NCBI GenBank assembly: GCA_934525735.1
Contig: CAKSZM010000048.1
Coordinates: 1 to 14,236, forward strand
Reading direction: 5' to 3'
Source of the DNA: an uncultured Faecalibacterium sp.
GTDB taxonomy: Bacteria > Bacillota > Clostridia > Oscillospirales > Ruminococcaceae
DNA length: 14,236 bases
Part shown: one piece after another, positions 5,102 through 12,464 of the stretch
Layout: each line of letters starts with the position of its first letter
How positions within the stretch are numbered: position 1 is the first letter of the stretch
The notes under the pieces: model-generated
Database searches by the model: none
What the model was told of the DNA's origin: nothing
Seen by the model: the letters and a program-made list of their open reading frames with translations, nothing else
Program-made: the position numbers and the translations under genes

Positions 5102-5716
5102 TTACGCACGGGTCACGTCGGCGGCAGTCATGTTGAAGGTGATGGTCTTGTCTGCCACGAAGGTGGGCATGTAGGTCACCTGCAGGTTCTGCCAGCCCTT
5201 GGGAACCAGCAGCATCAGCTGCAGGTAGCCGCTGCCCTGCGGGGGCAGGGTGGTCGAGTCGGAAAAGCTCTGGGAATTCTGATTGTACAGCGAAATGTTG
5301 GCGCTGCACTCCACGCTCTGGCCGTCGCAGGAAGCTGCAAAGTCGGTGGAGGCTGCTGCCAGCGCATGGAAGTTTGCGTCCACATTGTTCAGCGGAGGCA
5401 CAGGGTAGGCTGCGTTGATCTCGGCCAGATTCTGAGCGCCGATGGCAAAGGTCTTGTCTTTGGTGCGGTTGACCACCGTGACCAGAACGGCAATGTACTC
5501 ATAGCCTGCCTGTGCAGGTGCAGTATCGATATTGATCAAGCTGGTCAGCTGGACACCCAGACCGTTCCAGTTGCTTACCTTATCGCCGACCTTGACGTCA
5601 ACGATGGTATCGCCGCCGTTCTGCTTGCAGCCCCCAAGCAGGCTGGCCGCGCCCACGGCTGCTGCGGATGCACCGGCAGCCTTCAGAAATGCACGGCGGG
5701 AAATGGAGTTGGACAT
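5102..5716 (-). CDS. Lipoprotein with twin-arginine signal and DUF4352-like Ig fold
   Basis: Protein of 204 residues. It starts MSNSISRRAFLK (Arg7-Arg8), followed by an Ala-rich hydrophobic segment and lipobox LLGGC with Cys30. The mature region has the pattern of extracellular DUF4352-type immunoglobulin-like domains, for example YEYIAVLVTVVNRTKD, and ends in strands such as QNLQVTYMPTFVADKTITF. It is a clear paralogue of the protein at 7618-8223: both share CDGQ-x-V-x-C, a short SLY/PLY block, a W-Q-x-L-x-[VL]-T segment and a final F-x-x-[DG]-[KR]-[TS]-[IV]-T-F segment. AAGGAGG lies 8 bases before the ATG. The two internal cysteines could form a disulfide outside the cell. No enzymatic motif is seen; a binding or structural role is inferred. 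Confidence 0.8.
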   Translation of the reverse strand: MSNSISRRAFLKAAGASAAAVGAASLLGGCKQNGGDTIVDVKVGDKVSNWNGLGVQLTSLINIDTAPAQAGYEYIAVLVTVVNRTKDKTFAIGAQNLAEINAAYPVPPLNNVDANFHALAAASTDFAASCDGQSVECSANISLYNQNSQSFSDSTTLPPQGSGYLQLMLLVPKGWQNLQVTYMPTFVADKTITFNMTAADVTRA

Positions 5717-5770
5717 ACTACAATCCTCCTTAAAATACGGAAACAGATATTTCCAGATTCCTCTATTCTG

Positions 5771-5799
5771 TTTATACCCTTTCCGCGCAAAAAGTGCAA
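5771..5799 (-). promoter_or_regulatory. Promoter of the lipoprotein operon
   Basis: On the minus strand TTGCAC (5794-5799), 17-bp spacer, TATAAA (5771-5776). It lies between the stop codon of the XRE regulator and the lipoprotein start. Confidence 0.7.
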
Positions 5800-5837
5800 G
5801 TCTTTTTTACAGAATTAACGGCAATTTCACAGGAATA

Positions 5838-6533
5838 TCACCCTTCTGGCGTCAATCCCTTGGCACGCGTTTCGCTGGTTTTGACCAGATTTAAGAGGCT
5901 GGGTGTATACAGCGGGAACTCTCGTGTCAGGCTCTCGGTGGTCATGGCAAGGCACTCGGGGTCCTTCACGCCCTCGCCGCCGTTCACATCATGCCCGGCC
6001 AGCAGCGCTTCCACGTTGGATTCGGACATGCGCATCACGGCATCGGAGCAGCCGCGCCAGCGGATGGGGTCGATGCTGAACATGCTGGCCGCGTTGTGCG
6101 GTTCGGCCGAATACAGCAGCCGGAACATCTTGGCCACGGCCATCATCAGGTAGGAGCTGACCTCGGTGGTCAGAGCCTTGCTGTGGCACTGGCCGATCTT
6201 GGCGTACAGCACGTTCAGGCTGTTGGAGATCAGCTTTTTGTTCATCGTGGGCAGCACGCTGCCGTGGTAGACGTTATCCTTCATCTTATCGGGGTTGGGG
6301 ATGTCCTCAGCCGAAAGCATCATGCCGTTGCGCTCTGCGCTGCGGCCCAGCAGATAATCGCAGGAAACATTATAGTAATCAGCCACCCGCACCACAAAGT
6401 CCAGGCCGCATTCGCGGATGCCTTTCTCGTAGTGGGACAGCAGCGCCTGCGAAACGCCGAGATCCTCGGCGGCCTGCTTCTGGGTGATGCCGCGCTCCTT
6501 GCGCAGCAGCTTGATGATACGGTTGAATTCCAT
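5838..6533 (-). CDS. XRE-family transcriptional regulator
   Basis: DNA-binding protein of 231 residues. Residues about 4-60 form a Cro/C1-type helix-turn-helix: IIKLLRKERGITQKQAAEDLGVSQALLSHYEKG, then the usual NVSCDYLLGR end of the domain. The remaining ~165 residues are a helical C-terminal region with no family I recognise; it may sense a ligand or mediate dimerisation. The ATG at 6533 has GAGGAG 8 bases upstream; longer in-frame starts lie within the leader. The gene is divergent from the histidine phosphatase at 6853, with a dyad-containing AT-rich region between them, so both may be its targets. No terminator is visible after it, and readthrough into the lipoprotein operon is possible. 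Confidence 0.88.
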   Translation of the reverse strand: MEFNRIIKLLRKERGITQKQAAEDLGVSQALLSHYEKGIRECGLDFVVRVADYYNVSCDYLLGRSAERNGMMLSAEDIPNPDKMKDNVYHGSVLPTMNKKLISNSLNVLYAKIGQCHSKALTTEVSSYLMMAVAKMFRLLYSAEPHNAASMFSIDPIRWRGCSDAVMRMSESNVEALLAGHDVNGGEGVKDPECLAMTTESLTREFPLYTPSLLNLVKTSETRAKGLTPEG

Positions 6534-6599
6534 GATACTGACTCCTCGGTGCATCGGATGATTGGGGGACATCCTTGATTTTTGGTTTACAACAGGTTG

Positions 6600-6628
6600 A
6601 TTATACACAGTGGAAAATCTTTTGTAAA
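6600..6628 (-). promoter_or_regulatory. Near-consensus promoter of the XRE regulator
   Basis: On the minus strand TTTACA (6623-6628), 17-bp spacer, consensus TATAAT (6600-6605). One of the strongest promoters in the window, suggesting high or tightly repressed expression. Confidence 0.8.
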
Positions 6629-6639
6629 GCAAGAAAAAC

Positions 6640-6665
6640 GACGATATTTTTGGTCAAATTTCGTC
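6640..6665. promoter_or_regulatory. Candidate operator between divergent XRE and phosphatase promoters
   Basis: Imperfect dyad GACGA-T-ATTT / AAAT-T-TCGTC around a 6-base centre. A related direct word, TTTTTGGTCAAA then TTTTTGTCAAAA, continues to about 6678. It lies just upstream of the XRE -35 box and of the phosphatase -35 box. Binding by the neighbouring XRE protein is inferred from position only. Confidence 0.45.
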
Positions 6666-6681
6666 ATTTTTGTCAAAAGTC

Positions 6682-6711
6682 TTGCTCAGGACACCATATC
6701 TATGTTAAACT
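6682..6711 (+). promoter_or_regulatory. Probable promoter of the histidine phosphatase
   Basis: TTGCTC (6682-6687), 18-bp spacer, TAAACT (6706-6711) with an extended TG-T before the -10. It implies a leader of about 135 bases containing hairpins. Confidence 0.5.
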
Positions 6712-6763
6712 AGAGGTATTCACGCATACATTTTGTGGCCGCACCGCCGCCGCAGAAACTGAA

Positions 6764-6800
6764 AAAATCTGGCAGGCCGTCCTGTTTTCTGCCGGATTTT
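6764..6800 (+). promoter_or_regulatory. Leader hairpin upstream of the histidine phosphatase
   Basis: AAAATC-T-GGCAG pairs with CTGCC-G-GATTTT, an 11-bp stem with one mismatch and a 13-base loop, followed by a smaller CCGCT/AGCGG hairpin. The T-rich 3' arm makes it terminator-like, but the T run is short. Possible leader control element; no known riboswitch was recognised. Confidence 0.4.
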
Positions 6801-6852
6801 CCGCTCCTGCAGCGGCGCCGCAGCCGGATTCTGAACCAAAGAGGTCTTTTCC

Positions 6853-7527
6853 ATGAAAACATTCAAGCTTCATCTCATCCGCCATGGCATGACCGCCGGC
6901 AACCTGCAGGGCCTGTACATCGGCAGCGGCACCGACCTGCCCCTGTGCGACGAGGGCCGCGCCCAGCTGAACGAGCTGAAGGAGCGGTTCGAGTATCCGC
7001 AGGTGGACACCGTGTTCTCCTCGCCGCTGCTGCGTGCGGTGGAAACTGCCAACATCCTGTTCCCCAATGCTCCCCACACCTTCACCGTCCATGACCTGCG
7101 GGAAGCCGGTTTCGGCAAGTTTGAAAATAAGCCCGTAAAGGAGCTGGTCCATGACGAGGACTTCAAGAAGTGGATCACCCCCGGCTCCGGCTATGTGCCC
7201 GAGGGTGCCGAGCCGACCGAGCAGTTCCATGCCCGCTGCGCCGAGAGCCTGATGAAGCTGTTTGAGTACATGATCCGCATGGATGTGACCGAGGCCGCCT
7301 GCGTGACCCATGGCGGCGTCATCATGAGCATGCTCAGCCAGCGCGCCGTGCCGACCCGCCGCCCCGAGCAGTGGATGGCCGACCCCGGCTGCGGCTACAC
7401 CGTCCAGACCGATGTCCAGCTGTGGATGCGGGACCGTCTGGTGGAAGCCATCGACATCGTGCCCTTCGGCTACGCCGACACCCTGCGCGGACAGGCTGAG
7501 ACCGAAGAGAACGAGGCCTTTGAGTAA
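6853..7527 (+). CDS. Histidine phosphatase family protein
   Basis: Protein of 224 residues of the phosphoglycerate mutase/acid phosphatase branch. The signature LIRHGMT gives Arg10 and the phospho-accepting His11. SSPLLRAVETA places the second Arg at 61, DLREAGFGKFE supplies the probable general acid Glu84, and THGGV holds the second His (153). All core residues are present, so it should be an active cytoplasmic phosphatase. The substrate is unknown; CobC-type alpha-ribazole phosphatase and broad sugar-phosphate phosphatases share this pattern, and no cobalamin genes are nearby. GAGG at 6841 lies 8 bases before the ATG. The acidic tail (ETEENEAFE) is unremarkable. It is probably monocistronic, since the next gene has its own promoter. 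Confidence 0.92.
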   Translation: MKTFKLHLIRHGMTAGNLQGLYIGSGTDLPLCDEGRAQLNELKERFEYPQVDTVFSSPLLRAVETANILFPNAPHTFTVHDLREAGFGKFENKPVKELVHDEDFKKWITPGSGYVPEGAEPTEQFHARCAESLMKLFEYMIRMDVTEAACVTHGGVIMSMLSQRAVPTRRPEQWMADPGCGYTVQTDVQLWMRDRLVEAIDIVPFGYADTLRGQAETEENEAFE

Positions 7528-7555
7528 GGAATCGGTTACAATCCGCGCCCTTCCC

Positions 7556-7584
7556 TTGACAGAATCTTCGCAATCCTTTATTGT
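7556..7584 (+). promoter_or_regulatory. Promoter of the twin-arginine protein at 7618
   Basis: Consensus TTGACA (7556-7561), 17-bp spacer, TATTGT (7579-7584). It begins 29 bases after the phosphatase stop codon, with no clear terminator between. Confidence 0.65.
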
Positions 7585-7617
7585 ATAAGGGAACGTTATT
7601 TACAGGAGGAAGTCCCC

Positions 7618-8223
7618 ATGTCCCAGTCCATTTCCCGCCGGTCATTCCTGAAATGTGCCGGCTCCGGTGCGGTCAGCCTTGCGGCGGCGCTGCTCACCGG
7701 TGTATCCGCAGCTGCGGCGCAGCCCCGCCTGACCGGCGAGCCTGCTCTGCTGGACGGCAAAGCCGCCGTGGAGCTGTTGGGCTATGCCCCTGCGCAGGAG
7801 ATGGGCAGTGTTCTGGTGTACCTCTCGGTGGAGAACCTCTCGGCAGCGTCCCTGCCGGTGGACGCCAGTTACCTGCAGAGCCGGGAGTTGCGTACTCTCG
7901 GCGACCTGTACGGCATGGGCACCGGTTTTACCGCCGTGTGCGACGGGCAGAACGTCCGCTGCGGCAGCTTTGCCGCCCCGCTCTACGGCGAAAACGCAGC
8001 CGACGCCTCGGTGTTCACCCTGAATCTGGCGGCGGGCCGCGGCGCGCTGGTGCACTGCTTCTGCGCCGTGCCGGAAAACTGGCAGACGCTGGAGCTGACC
8101 TGGCACCCGGATTTTGCCGCCGGGCGCAGCGTGACCTTCACCGTGCGCCGCGATACCGACGAAGTGGCCCTCGGCCCTGTCCCGGCCTGCCCCGCCGAAG
8201 TGGGCAGCGTGGTGGACCTGTAA
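7618..8223 (+). CDS. Twin-arginine secreted protein, lipobox-less paralogue of the 5102-5716 lipoprotein
   Basis: Protein of 201 residues. It starts MSQSISRRSFLK (Arg7-Arg8), followed by a hydrophobic segment and LLTGVSAAAAQP. Where the paralogue has LLGGC with Cys30, this protein has Val29, so no lipid anchor is predicted and cleavage after the Ala run (about 33-34) is more likely. The mature domain aligns with the paralogue: VLVYLSVENLS, CDGQNVRC, a PLYGEN block, ENWQTLELTWHPDF and GRSVTFTV, indicating the same DUF4352-like beta fold. Extra cysteines occur at HCFC and near the C-terminus. AGGAGG lies 8 bases before the ATG. The gene is much more GC-rich than the 4474 lipoprotein. Function unknown; an extracellular or surface role is inferred. 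Confidence 0.8.
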   Translation: MSQSISRRSFLKCAGSGAVSLAAALLTGVSAAAAQPRLTGEPALLDGKAAVELLGYAPAQEMGSVLVYLSVENLSAASLPVDASYLQSRELRTLGDLYGMGTGFTAVCDGQNVRCGSFAAPLYGENAADASVFTLNLAAGRGALVHCFCAVPENWQTLELTWHPDFAAGRSVTFTVRRDTDEVALGPVPACPAEVGSVVDL

Positions 8224-8231
8224 GCCATGCA

Positions 8232-8271
8232 AAAAGGCCTGCCGCACAAGCGCTTGTGCGGCAGGCCTTTT
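8232..8271. terminator. Perfect 40-bp palindrome, bidirectional terminator
   Basis: Arms 8232-8251 and 8252-8271 are exact reverse complements, giving an 18-bp stem with a 4-base loop, A4 on one side and T4 on the other. It lies between convergent genes (stop codons at 8221-8223 and 8284) and serves both. Confidence 0.92.
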
Positions 8272-8283
8272 CTGATTCTGTTG

Positions 8284-9165
8284 TTACTGCAGCTCGATCT
8301 GCTTGCAGTAGTCCACGATGTGGTGGAACATCTGCTCCACAGCGGGTGCCATGGCGGCGGGGCGCTGGACGGCCAGACCCACCACGCGGTATTCTTCCGG
8401 CTCAATGGGGTAGATCTTCACGGCGGCCTTGCAGTCCCGCAGCAGCATCTGCGGCATGATGGAGATGCCGAGACCAGCTTCCACCATGGCCACATTGGAC
8501 TGGTCATCAATGACATGGCAGCGGCGTTCCGTGCTGATCTTATATTTCTTAAGGAACTGTCGCATCTCTGCGTCGGTGGCGTCGCACTGGACAACGAAGC
8601 TCTGGCCGTTCATCAACGCCGGGGTCATCACGCCGTTTTCCGGTTCGGGCCAGTCCTGCGGCACGATGCACAAAAGCGGCTCGCGGAACAGCTCAGTGAG
8701 GTTGAATTCTTCCTTGCAGGTAGAGGAAAGGAACGCAATGTCCACCTGACCGGTGCGCAGCCATTCCTTGACGTCATCATAAGTGCCCTGATAGACTTCG
8801 ATCTCGATCTGCGGGTAGTGGGCCATGAAGCTCTTGAGCAGACCCGGCAGCAGGGATGCACACACCGAGTTGAAAACGCCCAGCTTCACCTTGCCCTTTT
8901 CCAGGCCGTTCAGGCGGGCGATGCCCTGCTTGAGGGCCTCGTCGCTGTTGAGCACGTCGCGGATGGAGGGATACAGGGATGCGCCGTAACTGGTCATGGA
9001 GACGCCGTTCTTGCCGCGGTTGAACAGAGCAAAGCCCAATTCCTCCTCCATCACGGCAATGGCGTGGCTGATGGCCGACGGGGTCAGATGCAGCTGCTGC
9101 GCTGCCTTGTTGAAACTGCCCTGCCGCGCCACCGCGTCAAAGATCTCGTAGGAAAATAGCGTCAT
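8284..9165 (-). CDS. LysR-family transcriptional regulator
   Basis: Protein of 293 residues, the usual LysR length. The N-terminal winged helix-turn-helix (about 1-60) contains FDAVARQGSFNKAAQQL and LTPSAISHAIAVMEEELG, followed by LFNRGKNGVSMTSYG. A linker helix and two-lobed effector domain (about 88-290) follow, including VKLGVFNSVCASLLPGLL, VDIAFLSS and VEAGLGISIMP. It should bind DNA as a dimer or tetramer and respond to a small molecule that cannot be named from sequence. The ATG at 9165 has AAGGAGG 8 bases upstream; the frame is open further back but only through its promoter. It is divergent from traX, which LysR proteins often control, but that link is inference. A dyad near its start point may be an autoregulatory site. 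Confidence 0.92.
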   Translation of the reverse strand: MTLFSYEIFDAVARQGSFNKAAQQLHLTPSAISHAIAVMEEELGFALFNRGKNGVSMTSYGASLYPSIRDVLNSDEALKQGIARLNGLEKGKVKLGVFNSVCASLLPGLLKSFMAHYPQIEIEVYQGTYDDVKEWLRTGQVDIAFLSSTCKEEFNLTELFREPLLCIVPQDWPEPENGVMTPALMNGQSFVVQCDATDAEMRQFLKKYKISTERRCHVIDDQSNVAMVEAGLGISIMPQMLLRDCKAAVKIYPIEPEEYRVVGLAVQRPAAMAPAVEQMFHHIVDYCKQIELQ

Positions 9166-9240
9166 GCCCAAAGCCTCCTTCCTTCTGATCTGGTTTGGAG
9201 ACGCCCTGATTCGCTGTGAATCTTTTTCATCTTTTGTTTG

Positions 9241-9257
9241 AGATAGTTCAATTATCT
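9241..9257. promoter_or_regulatory. Candidate LysR-type binding site
   Basis: AGATA-N7-TATCT, a perfect 17-bp interrupted dyad fitting the LysR box (T-N11-A core with dyad symmetry). It overlaps the predicted transcription start of the LysR gene, a position suited to autorepression. Confidence 0.5.
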
Positions 9258-9262
9258 TCTTG

Positions 9263-9291
9263 ATTGTACTATCCATCCCGCATCCTGTCAA
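9263..9291 (-). promoter_or_regulatory. Promoter of the LysR regulator
   Basis: On the minus strand consensus TTGACA (9286-9291), 17-bp spacer, TACAAT (9263-9268). The leader is about 90 bases. No clear divergent promoter toward traX could be found in 9166-9424. Confidence 0.8.
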
Positions 9292-9375
9292 GCATTTTTT
9301 GCCCGAATCGTGCGCTTTTCCGGCGCATTTGTCCGTCCTGCTGCAGGAAACCCGCCTGTGCAGCCGTTTCTGTTC

Positions 9376-9404
9376 CGGGAGGGATATTTTCTCCCGCATT
9401 TTTT
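9376..9404 (+). promoter_or_regulatory. Terminator-like hairpin just upstream of traX
   Basis: CGGGAG (9376-9381) pairs with CTCCCG (9391-9396) around a 9-base loop, then CA and six T (9399-9404). It ends 20 bases before the traX start codon and may act as an attenuator or a weak terminator of upstream transcription. Confidence 0.5.
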
Positions 9405-9424
9405 CATGGAACCGAGGTATTTTT

Positions 9425-10180
9425 ATGTCCGAAACACTTTCTGTCAAGACCCGCCGCGGACTCAGCGGCACCGCCCTCAAGTACATCGCCTGCATCACCA
9501 TGCTCATCGACCACATCGGCGCTTCCTGCATCGAAGCAGGCATCCTCCGCCCCGCGCTGGATGCGGGCACCCTTTCCGCCGATGCGCTGGCTTCTGCGCC
9601 GCTCTACCAGCTGGACAGCGTGCTCCGCTTTACCGGGCGGCTGGCCTTTCCCATCTTCTGTTTTCTGCTGGTGGAGGGCTTCGTCCACACCCACGACGTA
9701 AAGAAATACCTCGGGCGGATGGTGCTGTTCGGGCTGGTCAGCGAAATTCCCTATGACCTGGCTTTCTTCCGCTCCCCCTTCGACCCGTCGCAGCAGAATG
9801 TTTACTGGACCCTTGCCCTCGGCGTGCTGGCCATGGCCGGGCTGAAACACTTTGAAACACCGGAGGGTATCGTCAGTTGGCAGGGCTATCTGTGCGCCGG
9901 CGGCTGCGCACTGGCGGCGCTGCTGGCCAATACTGATTACAATGCCATCGGCGTCGTCATCATCTGCGCGCTGTACCTCACCCGCCGGGACCGCAAGCGG
10001 CAGTGCATCATCGGGGCAGTTCTGTTTGCCTTCGAGCTTACCGCGCCGCTGGCCTTTTTGCTCATCTGGTTCTATAACGGCCAGCGCGGCAAATGCGGCA
10101 AAGCCCTGCAGAAGTGTTTTTACGGGTTCTACCCGGTCCACATCGCCCTGTTGGCGCTCATCACCAACTGCCTGCTGTGA
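9425..10180 (+). CDS. TraX-family integral membrane protein
   Basis: Protein of 251 residues with the TraX family pattern: LKYIACITMLIDHIG in the first membrane segment, GRLAFPIFCFLLVEGF, then EIPYDLAF, QNVYWTL, and FYNGQRGK with FYGFYPVHI at the end. About seven or eight hydrophobic segments are visible. The F-plasmid TraX acetylates the N-terminus of pilin, but chromosomal relatives in Firmicutes occur without conjugation genes and are thought to be membrane acyltransferases of unknown substrate. No conjugation gene is present here. The ATG at 9425 is chosen because GAGG (9414-9417) lies 7 bases upstream; the open frame extends further but lacks such a site. A terminator follows 60 bases after the stop codon, so it is a single-gene unit. 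Confidence 0.9.
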   Translation: MSETLSVKTRRGLSGTALKYIACITMLIDHIGASCIEAGILRPALDAGTLSADALASAPLYQLDSVLRFTGRLAFPIFCFLLVEGFVHTHDVKKYLGRMVLFGLVSEIPYDLAFFRSPFDPSQQNVYWTLALGVLAMAGLKHFETPEGIVSWQGYLCAGGCALAALLANTDYNAIGVVIICALYLTRRDRKRQCIIGAVLFAFELTAPLAFLLIWFYNGQRGKCGKALQKCFYGFYPVHIALLALITNCLL

Positions 10181-10239
10181 CCGTACCGGACGCCTTTGCA
10201 ATTTTCGTCTCTTTCCCCCTGTGTGATTTGAAAATTTCT

Positions 10240-10263
10240 CCGCCCGGAAATCCCGGGCGGTTT
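10240..10263 (+). terminator. Terminator of traX
   Basis: Perfect 8-bp stem CCGCCCGG / CCGGGCGG with a 5-base loop, followed by TTTGTTGTTT. Its tail runs directly into the -35 box of the pheA promoter, so the two units are tightly packed. Confidence 0.85.
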
Positions 10264-10264
10264 G

Positions 10265-10293
10265 TTGTTTCTTTGTCCCGGTTATGGTATACT
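10265..10293 (+). promoter_or_regulatory. Promoter of the aromatic amino acid operon
   Basis: TTGTTT (10265-10270), 17-bp spacer, TATACT (10288-10293) with an extended TGG. A second TATAAT at 10313-10318 has no matching -35 box. The leader is only about 50 bases, with a small AGTTT/AAACT hairpin, too short for a T-box or a peptide attenuator. Confidence 0.7.
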
Positions 10294-10350
10294 TACTGGG
10301 TATCTTGCCTTATATAATAGTTTCCCTGAAACTGAGAAGGATGTGAACCC

Positions 10351-11417
10351 ATGGACGCACTGGAACAGGCCCGCGCCGAGATCGATACGGTGGACGCCCA
10401 GCTGGCCGCACTGTTTGAGCGGCGGATGGCTGCCGTGCTGCAGGTGGCCGAATACAAACGTGCCCACGGTCTGCCCATTTACGATGCAGCCCGGGAGGCT
10501 GCCGTGCTGGAAAAAGCCGCCGCACGCATTCAGGAGCCGGCCCTGCGGCCCTACTATAAAGACCATGTCCAGAACATGATGGACGTGGCCAAACAATACG
10601 AGTCGGAGGTTCTGGGGCAGAACCGCGCCGCCTATCAGGGCGTGGAGGGTGCCTTTGCCCATATCGCCCTCAAGGCGCTGTTCCCCCATGCTGAAGCGGT
10701 GAGCTATTCCACATGGGACGAGGTGTTCGACGCGGTGGAGCGCGGCGATGCCGCACACGGCGTGGTGCCCTTTGAGAACAGCCACGCAGGCGACGTGTCC
10801 GCCGTGCTGGACCTGTGCTATAACCACCCGGACCTGTGGGTGGTGGATGTGTATGATCTGCCCATCTCTCAGAATCTTCTGGTGCTGCCGGGCACCCGGC
10901 TCGACCAGATCCGAAGCGTCTACAGCCACCAGCAGGCCATTGCCCAGAGCGAGACTTTTCTGAAGCAGTTCGGCCTGCCGGCCAACGCCATGCCCAACAC
11001 TGCCATGGCGGCAAAGTTCGTGGCTGAAAGCGGCGACGCCTCCAAAGCGGCCATCGCCAGCGTGGAGACGGCCGCCCTCTACGGGCTGGAAGTGCTGGTG
11101 CCCAGCATCAACACTGACGGCGACAACACCACCCGCTTCATCGTGCTCAGCCGCGAGCGCCCCACGGCGGGCAACCGGTTCTCGCTGCTGTTCACGCTGG
11201 ACAACAAGCCCGGCAAGCTGGCCGAGGTGATCCAGGTCATCGGCCGGTTCGGCTACGATATGGAGTCCATCAAGAGCCGTCCGCTGCCCCACGTCCCCTT
11301 TGATTATTATTTTTACGTCGAGCTGGTGGGCGACCCTACCGCCGACGAGACCGCCGCGCTGCTGCGCGAGCTTGACCGCACCTGCCGTACCGTGCGGCTG
11401 TTAGGAGTGTATACGAA

Positions 11418-11421
<4 letters not shown>
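10351..11421 (+). CDS. pheA: Bifunctional chorismate mutase / prephenate dehydratase
   Basis: P-protein of 356 residues. The AroQ chorismate mutase domain (1-85) converts chorismate to prephenate and keeps the expected active-site residues Arg8, Arg25, Lys36, Asp45, Arg48 and Glu49. The prephenate dehydratase domain (about 92-268) makes phenylpyruvate; it shows AYQGVEGAFAH, ENSHAGDV and the essential TRF (261-263). The ACT domain (about 275-356) has NKPGKLAEVI and ESIKSRP, the usual phenylalanine-binding feedback site. AAGG at 10337 lies 10 bases before the ATG. The stop codon overlaps the start of aroB by four bases (ATGA), implying translational coupling. As the first gene of the operon it commits the chorismate made by its neighbours to phenylalanine. 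Confidence 0.96.
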
Positions 11422-12461
<1,040 letters not shown>

Positions 12462-12464
12462 GCC

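Noticed and set aside
8284..9570. Longer 428-residue LysR form
   Set aside because: The extension covers the LysR promoter and the traX start region. The start at 9165 has a strong ribosome binding site and gives the usual LysR length.
9425..10180. traX as evidence of a conjugative element
   Set aside because: No other conjugation gene is nearby, and the surroundings are ordinary chromosomal genes with their own promoters and terminators.
10294..10350. T-box or peptide attenuator before pheA
   Set aside because: The leader is about 50 bases, with no T-box core sequence, no terminator and no Phe-rich leader peptide.
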